DNA of 64,000 nt from positions 91,518-155,517 of the forward strand of contig JADBXR010000006.1 of the NCBI GenBank assembly GCA_020403425.1, written 5' to 3'. A program made the position numbers and the translations under genes. The DNA comes from Chitinophagaceae bacterium (GTDB lineage: Bacteria > Bacteroidota > Bacteroidia > Chitinophagales > Chitinophagaceae). The notes beneath the pieces were generated by a model. That model had not been told where the DNA came from. It did not search any database and worked only from the letters and a program-made list of their open reading frames with translations. Positions 35,858 through 44,775 of the stretch are shown here, piece after piece. How positions within the stretch are numbered: position 1 is the first letter of the stretch; each line of letters opens with the position of its first letter.

Positions 35858-36631
35858 TTACCATTTTTTCCAGGGCGCTTTTCCTGTAGCCCAGATTTCA
35901 TTAAGATTATCTTTATCTCGAACAGTATCCATACAATGCCAAAAACCATCGTGCTTAAAAGCGGCAAGCTCATTCCTTGCAGCGAGCGTTTCTAGAGGTT
36001 CTCTTTCCAGTATGGTGCCATCATCAGTAAGCAGATCAAAAACACTGTAGTTAAACACAAAAAAACCTCCATTTATCCAGCCCTCACCAATTTGAGGTTT
36101 TTCCTTGAACTCCTGCACAAAATTATTGTCATCAGAGACAATGGATCCAAATCGGGCCGGGGGACGAACACACGTCAATGTTGCAGCTTTACCATGACTC
36201 TTATGGAATTTCACCAACTCGTCAATATTCACATCTGCAACACCGTCGCCATAAGTAAGCATGAAAGTATCTCCCTCTTTAAATAATTTTTTTAACCGCA
36301 ATAACCGGCCACCCGTCATGCTTTGACTTCCTGTCTCATGAAGACCTATTGCCCAATTCTCAGACTGATCATTTTCGTATTTAACATCTCCTGACAATAA
36401 ATCAACTATCATGTCGCTTTTGTGTAATTTATAATTGCAAAAGAACTCTTTAATCACATATCCCTTGTATCCTAATGCTACAGCGAAATCATTGTACCCA
36501 TAATGAGAATACAGCTTCATGATATGCCATAATATGGGCATTCCACCAATTTCAACCATTGGCTTTGGCCTTACACCCGTTTCCTCACTTAATCTTGTAC
36601 CGAGTCCTCCAGCTAATAAAATAGTCTTCAT
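35858..36631 (-). CDS. rfbF: Glucose-1-phosphate cytidylyltransferase
   Basis: A 257-residue nucleotidyltransferase making CDP-glucose from CTP and glucose 1-phosphate. It has ILLAGGLGTRLSEETGVRPKPMVEIGGMPILWHIMK, followed by LGYKGYVIKEFF, TYGDGVADV and ERMxL-like late elements, all standard for RfbF/DdhA. Its start overlaps the aminotransferase gene upstream by 4 bp, so aminotransferase, cytidylyltransferase, dehydratase and cupin genes are translated as a tight group. Confidence 0.95.
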   Translation of the reverse strand: MKTILLAGGLGTRLSEETGVRPKPMVEIGGMPILWHIMKLYSHYGYNDFAVALGYKGYVIKEFFCNYKLHKSDMIVDLLSGDVKYENDQSENWAIGLHETGSQSMTGGRLLRLKKLFKEGDTFMLTYGDGVADVNIDELVKFHKSHGKAATLTCVRPPARFGSIVSDDNNFVQEFKEKPQIGEGWINGGFFVFNYSVFDLLTDDGTILEREPLETLAARNELAAFKHDGFWHCMDTVRDKDNLNEIWATGKAPWKKW

Positions 36632-37755
36632 TTTTCTAGATAATTAATGATTTCTTTACAAATATTCTTAACATCTCCTTCCGTTAAATCGGGATGGAGT
36701 GGCAATGTAACAATCTCTTTATAAATATTTAAGGTATTTATAAAGCGATTGTCATCGTTTTTATAAAGCGAAAGCAGATGATTGGGTTTATAATGAATCC
36801 CCGTTTGTATACTTTTACTTTCCAGATGTGCTCTTAGTGAATCCCGCTTCCCGTTTTTTACCCTTACAGGGAAGATGTGTGGAATAATGTCATTACCTTC
36901 CTCAATCTTCTGCAATATGATATTTTCGTTTCCTGCCAGCAACGTAGTATAGATAGATAGCAGTGATTTTCGTTTTGGAGCGAACTCACTATCAAGCCTC
37001 GATAACTGAACCCTGCCTATCGCTGCAAAAATATTACTCATATGGTACCTGTAGCCTTGTCTTTTAACATCAAAATCCCAGCTACGCTGACCTGCGATCC
37101 TTTTTTCTGTATCCTTTTCAACACCCAACAAACGGGTATCTTTAACAATGGAAAGAAATTCAGAGTCCCTGCTTAAGATGGCACCTCCTTCACCTGATGT
37201 TATGTTCTTTATTCCATCAAAGGAAAAGCATACAATATCTCCAACTGATCCAATTTTCTTACCATTGTGAACACATCCAAATGCATGAGCGGCATCTTCA
37301 ATAACCCTGATATTGTGTTGAGCAGCCAGCTCATATAGTTTATTAAGATTTACAGGATTACTGGCATAGTGAACGGCCATGATGGCACAAGTTCTCTCTG
37401 AAATCAGCTCCTTTGCCATTTCAAGATCAAGGGTCCATGTATTATCATACACATCACAAGAAACTGGAACGGCTCCTGCAGCGCTAATTGCCTGATAAGA
37501 GGAGAGGAATGTAAATGAAGGTACAATAACCTCATATTTTTCCTTTGACAGGATGGCTTCTACCGCCAGATGCAAAGCAGCAGTACCGGAATTTACACAA
37601 ACTACCTGATCAGCTGAAACGCCTATATAATTAGCAATATCTGCTTCAAACCTGGCCACTTCTGCACCCATACCCAAATACCCATCCTTTAACAATACAT
37701 CTGTAACCGCATCAACCTCTTTGTGCCCCACTACGGATTTGGACAATCTATGCAT
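36628..37755 (-). CDS. DegT/DnrJ/EryC1/StrS aminotransferase (1)
   Basis: PLP-dependent sugar aminotransferase of 375 residues. CVNSGTAALHLAVEA, VIEDAAHAFG and FSFDGIKNITSGEGGAIL are seen; the Lys of GIKN is the PLP-binding residue. Presence of this Lys argues against a dideoxysugar dehydratase of the DdhC type, which has His there. Coupled by a 4-bp overlap to rfbF, it most likely aminates a CDP-linked keto-sugar. Product position (C-3 or C-4) depends on whether the cupin acts first. Two further DegT proteins occur at 39073 and 43151, only distantly alike. Confidence 0.9.
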   Translation of the reverse strand: MHRLSKSVVGHKEVDAVTDVLLKDGYLGMGAEVARFEADIANYIGVSADQVVCVNSGTAALHLAVEAILSKEKYEVIVPSFTFLSSYQAISAAGAVPVSCDVYDNTWTLDLEMAKELISERTCAIMAVHYASNPVNLNKLYELAAQHNIRVIEDAAHAFGCVHNGKKIGSVGDIVCFSFDGIKNITSGEGGAILSRDSEFLSIVKDTRLLGVEKDTEKRIAGQRSWDFDVKRQGYRYHMSNIFAAIGRVQLSRLDSEFAPKRKSLLSIYTTLLAGNENIILQKIEEGNDIIPHIFPVRVKNGKRDSLRAHLESKSIQTGIHYKPNHLLSLYKNDDNRFINTLNIYKEIVTLPLHPDLTEGDVKNICKEIINYLEK

Positions 37756-37787
37756 CTGATGAATTTTTCTTTCCGTTAATTTTTTTT

Positions 37788-39068
37788 CTAATAATAGCTC
37801 TTCTTGACATTTCTCTTATACCACAAGTAGCATTTTCGGAACATCCCCTGTTTTAATAGAGGCTCTGGCACTTCCTCAATCCTATAAAAGCTATCCTCAA
37901 ACTGTTTCAATAATTTTTTCACAACAGTCCCGATCTGGTGATTTTGGTTATAATATATTAAGCAGTCGTTCGATACAGCCTGATACCTGTAAACCACCTC
38001 ATCAATAATTTCAGTAAGACTGTTATTGTTGGGTTCAAAATCCTGCTTAGTGACTGGATGACCAAGATCATAACCTGTTGCGTTCTGTAAATATCTAAAC
38101 GTATAGTCTTTTTTTATCGGAAGGTACGACTGATCAAGAAGTACTACCGGCAGCCCGATTCGCGCACCATCAAGTGCGGAGGTACCCATTGAAAACAGGC
38201 AGTGAATTTTTTCCTTTAAATAAATGTCAACCGCAGATTTTTCCAATTTTCCTACACAAGTGATCTTGAAGAATTCATGCTCACAATGCAATTCCAGTAG
38301 ATGCATAAACTCCCCTTCACCGATGATATGAAAATGTATCTTTCTCCGTTTCTGTAAAGCCAGCCGACTCAATGAAAGAATTGAATAATTCAAAATATGT
38401 ATCTTGAAATCCGCAATTCTGCCAACCCAAGCCAATTCCAGTGTCTCCTTTACTTCTTCCGATTTCTGCCGTATAAGATTTTCATCATACGTTGTAATGC
38501 CATCTCCCAGATTGGGAACATATGTAATATTCAAAGAATCAGGAAATTTCAGATATCCCTGGGTAATTTCATAAATACATTGCGTCATGAAAACAATTGC
38601 CCCGCGATCAATCATTTTAGCAGTCCAATCGCTGAGCATTTGGTATTTATTCCGGTTAAAAAAACAGAAGAGTGAATAAATCCACACATACTGCTCCTGA
38701 AGTTTCCTGAAATAATTAAACTTAGATATAAAGGGAACCAGATTAAACTCGTGAGCAGCCCATTGAATAATTTTAACTTCTTTCCCAATTACTAATTCAT
38801 TACGTAGTTTATACGGAATACCAGCCTGCAGTACCAGGCATGTATCAAAATCCAAAACGCAGGGCTCGAAATCCCTGAATTCTATAAATCGCAGCTGCTT
38901 GCAGAAATTACAGCTGCGTATTAATGCGCCTCCTTTATAGTCGATGATATTAACTTCAAGAGTGGTTTGCTTTGTTAGGAAATTTGCTACATTGGAAAAG
39001 AGAACCGGAATACCGCTTATGTAAGGGTAAGGAAAAAAAAATGTTATACTCTTAATTTCTCCGTTCAC
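37788..39068 (-). CDS. GT-B glycosyltransferase (GT4-like)
   Basis: A 426-residue protein with a two-domain GT-B pattern. The N-terminal half starts ITFFFPYPYISGIPVLFSNVANFL (the G-rich acceptor loop). The C-terminal half has LAWVGRIADFKIHILNYSI, FHIIGEGEFMHLLELH and FSMGTSALDGARIGLPVVLLDQS. The E-x7-E motif is altered, as in many divergent GT4 proteins. No ATG occurs early, so GTG 39068 is used, 4 bp after the upstream gene. The C-terminus is rich in basic and aromatic residues (KCYLWYKRNVKKSYY). Sugar specificity unknown. Confidence 0.75.
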   Translation of the reverse strand: MNGEIKSITFFFPYPYISGIPVLFSNVANFLTKQTTLEVNIIDYKGGALIRSCNFCKQLRFIEFRDFEPCVLDFDTCLVLQAGIPYKLRNELVIGKEVKIIQWAAHEFNLVPFISKFNYFRKLQEQYVWIYSLFCFFNRNKYQMLSDWTAKMIDRGAIVFMTQCIYEITQGYLKFPDSLNITYVPNLGDGITTYDENLIRQKSEEVKETLELAWVGRIADFKIHILNYSILSLSRLALQKRRKIHFHIIGEGEFMHLLELHCEHEFFKITCVGKLEKSAVDIYLKEKIHCLFSMGTSALDGARIGLPVVLLDQSYLPIKKDYTFRYLQNATGYDLGHPVTKQDFEPNNNSLTEIIDEVVYRYQAVSNDCLIYYNQNHQIGTVVKKLLKQFEDSFYRIEEVPEPLLKQGMFRKCYLWYKRNVKKSYY

Positions 39069-39072
39069 TGAA

Positions 39073-40203
39073 CTAGGTTGTGATTAACTTCATAAAAGTC
39101 CTGATAACATAATCAATATCCGTATCACTCATCGGAACATACAAAGGCAAAAGAATGCTATTATCGCTAGCATCTTCTGATACTGGCAAAGACGTGTTTT
39201 CGCATTCGTTTTTGTATGCTGACTCTCTATGGATGGTCATGATACCCCTACGCGTCGCAATACCCAAATCAAGCATTTGCTGCATTAACTCGTTTCTGCT
39301 CACAGGACACCCATCCTTCAGATATACTGAATATGACTGGTAGTTGCTGAAATACCCTTTTTCTTCCAGTGGCAACCTGAGATAAGGTATACTTTTAAAC
39401 GAATCATTGTATTTCTCCGCTATTTTCCTCCTTTCATTTACGATCCAATCAAGCTTTTCCAATTGCTTAATACCTACCGAAGCCTGAATATCAGTAAGGC
39501 GGTAATTATATCCTACCTCAATATGATCTTCAAAAATAACCTTGTTAGATTCATGTCTGACGCGATCATTCACAGACATACCGTGCTGCCTTAACAGCTT
39601 TATTCTTTTGTAATAATCCTCCCTGTTGGTTGTCACAAAACCACCATCCCCGGTTGTAATAACCTTCCTGGGGTGTAAGGAAAAACAAACCAAATCTGAA
39701 TGGCTGCCGATTTTTTTGCCTTTGTACGAAGACCCTGCGGCACAAGCGGCATCTTCAATTAATTTCAGGTCATACTTCTTCGCCAATTCGGCGAATCGAT
39801 CAATATCTGCCGGCATACCAATTTGATGAACCAGCAGAATGGCTTTCGTTTTCTTAGTGATTTTCCTTTCAACATCCAGGGCATCTAAGTTATATGTTAC
39901 CGGATCTATTTCTGCAAAAACAGGAATTGCATTAACATACTTAATGGCATTGGCCGTGGCAATATAACTGAGAGAAGGACAAATAACTTCATCTCCAGAT
40001 CCAACACCTGCCACAATCATGGCCAGGTGCAGGGCTGTTGTACAATTAGATACAGCTACCGCATATTTAGCTCCTACATAAGTTGCGAATTTTTCTTCAA
40101 ATTCGGTAACCCTGGGTCCCTGGGTAATCCAGCCAGTAAGTATTGTGTCGTAAGCAAGTTGCGCTTCTTCTTTTGTTAAAAACGGTTTTGATATAGGGAT
40201 CAT
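39073..40203 (-). CDS. DegT/DnrJ/EryC1/StrS aminotransferase (2)
   Basis: PLP-dependent sugar aminotransferase, 376 residues. ISKPFLTKEEAQLAYDTIL, GWITQGPRVTEFE, VSNCTTALHLAMIV, LIEDAACAAGSSYKG and FSLHPRKVITTGDGGFV are present, with the HPRK lysine as PLP-binding residue. The GWITQGP and SLHPRK variants are typical of perosamine-synthase-like and related 4-aminotransferases, but specificity is not safely assigned. It lies between the epimerase gene (6 bp upstream) and the GT gene, and downstream of an N-formyltransferase gene, so a formamido-sugar may be the product. Confidence 0.9.
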   Translation of the reverse strand: MIPISKPFLTKEEAQLAYDTILTGWITQGPRVTEFEEKFATYVGAKYAVAVSNCTTALHLAMIVAGVGSGDEVICPSLSYIATANAIKYVNAIPVFAEIDPVTYNLDALDVERKITKKTKAILLVHQIGMPADIDRFAELAKKYDLKLIEDAACAAGSSYKGKKIGSHSDLVCFSLHPRKVITTGDGGFVTTNREDYYKRIKLLRQHGMSVNDRVRHESNKVIFEDHIEVGYNYRLTDIQASVGIKQLEKLDWIVNERRKIAEKYNDSFKSIPYLRLPLEEKGYFSNYQSYSVYLKDGCPVSRNELMQQMLDLGIATRRGIMTIHRESAYKNECENTSLPVSEDASDNSILLPLYVPMSDTDIDYVIRTFMKLITT

Positions 40204-40209
40204 TGTATA

Positions 40210-41178
40210 TTATTTGCTTTGTTTACTGAAATACCAATCGGACAGCTCCCTCATGCCAGCCTCAAGCGACATGGTCGGTTTGAAATTTAAAAGTGTAAGT
40301 GCTTTCGTGTTATCAGCCAATCTTCTACTGACTGGATTTATAGAATTTTCTTCTTTAAACTCGGGATGCAGATCAGATTGATTGACTTTCAATAAAACGC
40401 CTAGTAACTGAAGGAGTGTGGTCTCTTCTTTATTACCTACATTAAAAGCCTCATCTGTCACATCTGCATTCAAAGCAGCTATATTGGCCTTGGCAACATC
40501 TTTTACATAAACAAAGTCCATTGAGGTAGACCCTGTTCCGAAAATTGCGGGACGTCTTCCATCGCGTATGCAATCAAGCCATTTAATCATCACTTCAGTA
40601 TATTTCCCGTCTGTATCCATCCTTGGGCCATATACATTAAAATACCTAAGTGCTACATAATTTAAGCCATACATAAATTTGAAGCTTCTGAAAAGCTGCT
40701 CACCCCATAGTTTAGCTCCTCCGTAAAATGTCTGATTATTATAAGGATTATCTGTTTCAGGTGTAGGGAAATTCTGAGCAAGTCCATACACAGATGCACT
40801 AGAACTATATACAACCTTCTTGATGTTATGTTTTACGCATAACTGGGCAAGGTCAAATGTAGCTTTCAGCATTACTTCAAATCCCTCCTTCGGATCTGCC
40901 GCGCAGGAATTGATTCTTAATGCAGCCATGTGAAAAACATAGTCGGACTCTTTAACCGCATTATCAAGAACTTCCAGATTTCTTATATCACTCTCAATAA
41001 ATTGAACAAGGGGATTATCTATGAAATTCTTCATGTTTTCATAAGATCCACGTATCAAGTTATCGATGATAATCACTTTTTTAACATCAAGTGCAAGTAA
41101 CTCTTCGACAACATATGAACCGATAAAACCGGCTCCTCCGGTAACCAAAACAACCGAATTTTCCACTTTATTATTCAT
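40210..41178 (-). CDS. NAD-dependent epimerase/dehydratase (UDP-sugar 4-epimerase-like)
   Basis: A 322-residue extended SDR with VLVTGGAGFIGSYVVEEL, FHMAALRINSCAADP, YSSSASVYG, catalytic YGGAK, RYFNVYGPRMD and SMDFVYVKDVAKANI. The overall pattern is that of GalE/WbpP-like epimerases. The MAALRINSCAADPKEG version is seen in a subgroup located in amino-sugar clusters. Substrate is not known; the neighbours (aminotransferase and formyltransferase) suggest a keto- or amino-sugar nucleotide. Confidence 0.85.
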   Translation of the reverse strand: MNNKVENSVVLVTGGAGFIGSYVVEELLALDVKKVIIIDNLIRGSYENMKNFIDNPLVQFIESDIRNLEVLDNAVKESDYVFHMAALRINSCAADPKEGFEVMLKATFDLAQLCVKHNIKKVVYSSSASVYGLAQNFPTPETDNPYNNQTFYGGAKLWGEQLFRSFKFMYGLNYVALRYFNVYGPRMDTDGKYTEVMIKWLDCIRDGRRPAIFGTGSTSMDFVYVKDVAKANIAALNADVTDEAFNVGNKEETTLLQLLGVLLKVNQSDLHPEFKEENSINPVSRRLADNTKALTLLNFKPTMSLEAGMRELSDWYFSKQSK

Positions 41179-41183
41179 AATCC

Positions 41184-42110
41184 TTATTTTAATCTTGTTC
41201 GGATACTTTTTATTAAAGAAGCAGGAGAATACACAATACCTTCGTACTCCAGTTCCTGAATCTCAAGCATACTGTTATCGCATGCAACTATTATATTTCC
41301 CGCCGATTTGTTTATCATGGTCACGTGACCTGGTGTTGCCAGGAACTTTTCGTCGTATGTGTATACACGGGCTTTCCAAATAATCAGGGGTTTGTCTTCA
41401 TAATACGCAAATGCCCCGCTGTAAGGCCTTGATGATGCACGGACCAACCGACAAATCTGTTGAGCGGATTGATTCCATTGAATCCTGCCGTCTTCGGGTA
41501 TTCTCGGAAAACAACGTAGGCCCTTCGCCGTACCTTTTATCGCACAGTGTTCAGGGTTTCCCAAAATTGAGTTAACCGCCTCCAGGTAAAGATCAGGAAC
41601 CATGATTTCTGCCTGACGGATTATATCAGACACATAGGTATCTTCATCAATAGGGATACTTTTTACTGCAATCACATCACCAGCATCCAGTTCCGGTTCC
41701 ATTTTATGGATATTTCCGTTGATGTAACTCTCTCCGTTAATAATGCTCCAATTTACAGTAGCATTCCCTTTATAGTCCGGAAGATTCCCTAAATGAAAAT
41801 TAAGTACCCCTAGTTCAAAAAGATTCAAAAAATTTTCCGGAATCGTATATCTCCAGTTAGCGCTTATGGCAACTTTAATTTCATTCTCATAAATCAAATC
41901 TTTTATATCAGCTGCTTTCAGACTTTTCAATAGATAAAAGCCGGCACCAAAGTCATTTGCAAGTTTTTCAAAATCGGTCGACTTCACGTCGTATTCGTCG
42001 TATGCCTCATCTGTAACGATTGCTTTGAAGCTATATCCATGTCTCTGAAGATACTTGATACTATCATACAAATACCGCGACCTTCCAATTGCAATCAAAT
42101 TTTTTTTCAT
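41184..42110 (-). CDS. Sugar N-formyltransferase (methionyl-tRNA formyltransferase-like)
   Basis: A 308-residue protein of the formyl-transferase fold. The core has GVLNFHLGNLPDYKGNATVNWSI (Asn/His catalytic pair), HKMEPELDAGDVIAVKSI (the conserved Asp) and a C-terminal OB-like domain starting near VRASSRPYSGAF. Such enzymes use N10-formyl-tetrahydrofolate to formylate amino groups of nucleotide sugars (for example Qui4N, Fuc3N). ATG 42110 begins MKKNLIAIGRSRYLYD and is chosen over ATG 42170, whose 20 extra residues overlap the preceding gene and are unlike the family. With three aminotransferases nearby, a formamido-sugar is strongly implied. Confidence 0.9.
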   Translation of the reverse strand: MKKNLIAIGRSRYLYDSIKYLQRHGYSFKAIVTDEAYDEYDVKSTDFEKLANDFGAGFYLLKSLKAADIKDLIYENEIKVAISANWRYTIPENFLNLFELGVLNFHLGNLPDYKGNATVNWSIINGESYINGNIHKMEPELDAGDVIAVKSIPIDEDTYVSDIIRQAEIMVPDLYLEAVNSILGNPEHCAIKGTAKGLRCFPRIPEDGRIQWNQSAQQICRLVRASSRPYSGAFAYYEDKPLIIWKARVYTYDEKFLATPGHVTMINKSAGNIIVACDNSMLEIQELEYEGIVYSPASLIKSIRTRLK

Positions 42111-42112
42111 AT

Positions 42113-43150
42113 TTAAATCAGTTCGACGATTGGGATATTTTGAAACGAGGTCTCCCTTTTCAACATACATTCGCCTACTTTTAGCCCTCCCGCTTGTAAG
42201 CGAATGATTGGATCAAACCCGATAGCAGACGGAAGAATGCCCATATGACCGCTACTTACCTGTTTTGGGAAATACCTAATTTCACTTTTATCTAATCCTT
42301 TACAATCTACATCTCCGGCATAACGGAGAATCAATGGATCTTTAAATGCACTTTTAATTGCATCGATTGAAATTTCAGCCGGATTATCCCCGATCCAGGT
42401 TTTATCAAATGGATAAGCAGTAAAAATCAATGCTTCGGCATCATAATATTTTTCAGAGTATTCAATTTTCGGAAAATCACTTATCCAGTCAATGGATTCG
42501 AGATCATATTTATACTTATTTTCTGCTTTATCTATAACGGCTAGTGATTTAGTTATCTTTGATAAGACTTTTGCAATAAAAGGGCCAAAATCGTTATTAC
42601 AAATCAAAACAAATTTGTTGTTATAGGGACATATCCCCGCATCGAAAATCAGCTTAACCGCCATGTCGCCAAGGTAGTTGAAGACATCTACACCCGGATG
42701 TCTTTCGTTAGTCGCTCCAACTGAAAAACCTCGTTCACGTACATAGGCAAGGTCCATATCCGCATCACGCCATTCCCATGCTTCATACATTAGCGGAATA
42801 ACAACTGAAGCCTTAGCATGCTTTAGTTTATCCTGATCCAGAGGCCTCAAGTGACCTGAATTTGTGATAATGTCTACCTTGCCGATTATTTCCGGTGTCA
42901 ATTCTGTAATGAATTCAATATCTAAATTACGTCCATGAATTCGCTCCATTTCTTTTCGTGTGTTTTCGATAACATCCTGAGCAGTTCCGTACTTTGTTGT
43001 TTTGGTAAATGCATACACCTTAGCACCAGCAAGCGCTGCTAATAGAGGGGTTACTACATATGCGCCAGTGGCTGCCTCGGTTAAAACGACTTTTCCTTTT
43101 AAATCTAATTGCAGCGCCTCTACGCGATCTATGAGTTTATGTACAAGCAT
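42113..43150 (-). CDS. Unrecognised protein with Rossmann-like segments
   Basis: A 345-residue soluble protein I do not recognise with confidence. Residues 18-48 (LKGKVVLTEAATGAYVVTPL with following AGAKVYAFTK) look like a nucleotide-binding beta-alpha-beta unit. ADIITNSGH-like sequence at 92-100 (VDIITNSGHLRPLD) and a second beta-alpha unit near 178-200 (KFVLICNNDFGPFIAKVL) recall NAD-dependent hydrolase or dehydrogenase folds such as S-adenosylhomocysteinase, but the match is weak. The gene is packed between an aminotransferase (stop and start adjacent) and a formyltransferase (2-bp gap), so it is surely part of amino-sugar formation or its regulation. No signal peptide or membrane helix. 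Confidence 0.6.
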   Translation of the reverse strand: MLVHKLIDRVEALQLDLKGKVVLTEAATGAYVVTPLLAALAGAKVYAFTKTTKYGTAQDVIENTRKEMERIHGRNLDIEFITELTPEIIGKVDIITNSGHLRPLDQDKLKHAKASVVIPLMYEAWEWRDADMDLAYVRERGFSVGATNERHPGVDVFNYLGDMAVKLIFDAGICPYNNKFVLICNNDFGPFIAKVLSKITKSLAVIDKAENKYKYDLESIDWISDFPKIEYSEKYYDAEALIFTAYPFDKTWIGDNPAEISIDAIKSAFKDPLILRYAGDVDCKGLDKSEIRYFPKQVSSGHMGILPSAIGFDPIIRLQAGGLKVGECMLKRETSFQNIPIVELI

Positions 43151-44251
43151 TTAATATTTATTCAGAGTTTCAATAACATGATTTACTTCTTCATCATTCA
43201 TTTCAGCAAACATGGGAAGTGACAGGCAATGCTCTGCCAAATATTCTGCATTTGGCAGCGATCCTTTCTGATAGCCCAAATAAGAATATGCCTTTTGGAG
43301 ATGACAAGGTATTGGATAGTGCAATCCTGGATTGATATCATGATCATTCAGGTATTTCATCAAGGATGCTCTATCATCGGTAGTTACAACAAACAAATGA
43401 TAAATGGATTTTGTCCATTCAGGCTGTTTTTGCATACAAATTTTGTCGTTTGTAATTTCCTCATGATACCTTTTGGCTATTGCTTGTCTTCGCTGATTCC
43501 ATTGGGAAATATATTTAATCTTAACACTCAATGAAGCAGCTTCCAGTCCCCCCATACGCATATTATACCCTATCTCGTCATGATGATACCTAACCGTAGA
43601 TCCGTGGTTTCTCAAACTTCTTAAATGTTTATTGTATACCTCACTATTGGTAGAGATTCCACCTGCTTCGCCGCAGGCGCCGAGATTTTTACCAGGATAA
43701 AAGCTAAAACATGCCATTTCTCCAAAACTACCTACCCTTTTACCTTTATATTCTGCACCATGCGCCTGTGCTGCATCTTCTACAAGAAAGAGGTTATGTT
43801 TTTTGGCAATTGCTGATATCGCATCGATATCAAAAGGTTGCCCATACAGATGGACTCCAATAATTGCTTTAGTCTTATTGGTAATTTTTGCTTCAACCAC
43901 TTCTGGATCAATTTCCCAGGTATCACTGGTACAATCTACAAATACCGGTGTTGCGCCCACATAAGAAACGGCCCATGCAGTAGCAATAAATGTATTGGCG
44001 GGCACAATCACTTCATCACCGCTTTTAATTCCCAAAGCCATTAAAGTCAGATGCAGCGCTGAAGTGCCATTATTGACACCAATGGAAAATCGTGTATTAC
44101 AAAATGTGGCGAATTCATTCTCGAAATCGTCAACAAACTTTCCACCGGAAAATGCTGTGTCGCTATAGACTTTTTCAAACAATTCAAAAACTTCCGCTTT
44201 TATAAATTGGTGTTGTCTTTGAAGATCTAAACAATTGATTTTATTAGACAT
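43151..44251 (-). CDS. DegT/DnrJ/EryC1/StrS aminotransferase (3), FdtB/WlbC-like
   Basis: PLP-dependent aminotransferase of 366 residues. VNNGTSALHLTLMALGIKSGDEVIVPANTF, FLVEDAAQAHGAEYKG and CFSFYPGKNLGACGEAGG are seen, with PGK lysine as PLP-binding residue. The SFYPGKNLGA form is that of 3-aminotransferases such as FdtB, QdtB and WlbC/WbpE. Its neighbours upstream are a hexapeptide acyltransferase and a Gfo/Idh/MocA oxidoreductase, matching the order oxidoreductase (3-keto), aminotransferase (3-amino), N-acetyltransferase of the WlbA/WlbC/WlbB pathway. Confidence 0.9.
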   Translation of the reverse strand: MSNKINCLDLQRQHQFIKAEVFELFEKVYSDTAFSGGKFVDDFENEFATFCNTRFSIGVNNGTSALHLTLMALGIKSGDEVIVPANTFIATAWAVSYVGATPVFVDCTSDTWEIDPEVVEAKITNKTKAIIGVHLYGQPFDIDAISAIAKKHNLFLVEDAAQAHGAEYKGKRVGSFGEMACFSFYPGKNLGACGEAGGISTNSEVYNKHLRSLRNHGSTVRYHHDEIGYNMRMGGLEAASLSVKIKYISQWNQRRQAIAKRYHEEITNDKICMQKQPEWTKSIYHLFVVTTDDRASLMKYLNDHDINPGLHYPIPCHLQKAYSYLGYQKGSLPNAEYLAEHCLSLPMFAEMNDEEVNHVIETLNKY

Positions 44252-44274
44252 GATTATGATATTTTATTTCACGG

Positions 44275-44766
44275 TTATTTTAAAAATTTAACAACCCGTC
44301 CCGGATTACCTACTACGACCGCATTATCTGGAACATCCTTGACTACTACGGATCCGGCACCTACCATGGCATTTTCGCCAATGGTAATTCCACACAATAC
44401 TGTAACATTACTCCCGATTGATGCTCCTTTGCGAACAATGGTTTCAACAACCTTCCAGTCCGCATCTGTTTGCTGGCTTCCATCAGGATTGGTAGCTCTC
44501 GGAAACAGATCGTTGGTGAACATTACGCCATGGCCAATAAAAACATTATCTTCAATATGAACTCCTTCGCAAATAAATGAGTGACTGGAAATTTTACAAT
44601 TTTTCCCTATTGAAGCAGCTTTTTGAATTTCTACAAACGCGCCAATTTTTGAATTATCATCAACAGAGCAGGAATAAGCATTCACAAAACTAAAAAAACG
44701 TACATTTTCGCCAACCTGAACATTGTTGAGTTTTTGATGTTCATTGGAGATAGTTATTGTATTCAT
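44275..44766 (-). CDS. Hexapeptide-repeat N-acyltransferase (WlbB/WbpD/FdtC-like)
   Basis: A 163-residue left-handed beta-helix protein. Repeated [IV]G-x4 hexapeptides run from ~residue 20 to 150, with the loop [14 protein letters not shown] and the C-terminal cap [14 protein letters not shown]. Both are typical of acetyltransferases acting on 3-amino-sugar nucleotides (WlbB, WbpD, FdtC, QdtC). It would acetylate the amino sugar formed by the aminotransferase at 43151, 23 bp downstream. The acyl group may not be acetyl. Confidence 0.88.
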   Translation of the reverse strand: MNTITISNEHQKLNNVQVGENVRFFSFVNAYSCSVDDNSKIGAFVEIQKAASIGKNCKISSHSFICEGVHIEDNVFIGHGVMFTNDLFPRATNPDGSQQTDADWKVVETIVRKGASIGSNVTVLCGITIGENAMVGAGSVVVKDVPDNAVVVGNPGRVVKFLK

Positions 44767-44775
44767 ACGATTGTA

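Noticed and set aside
35858..37755. CDP-3,6-dideoxyhexose (abequose/paratose/ascarylose-type) pathway
   Set aside because: The aminotransferase-like protein keeps the PLP lysine, so it is not the DdhC dehydratase, and no DdhD reductase is visible in the window.
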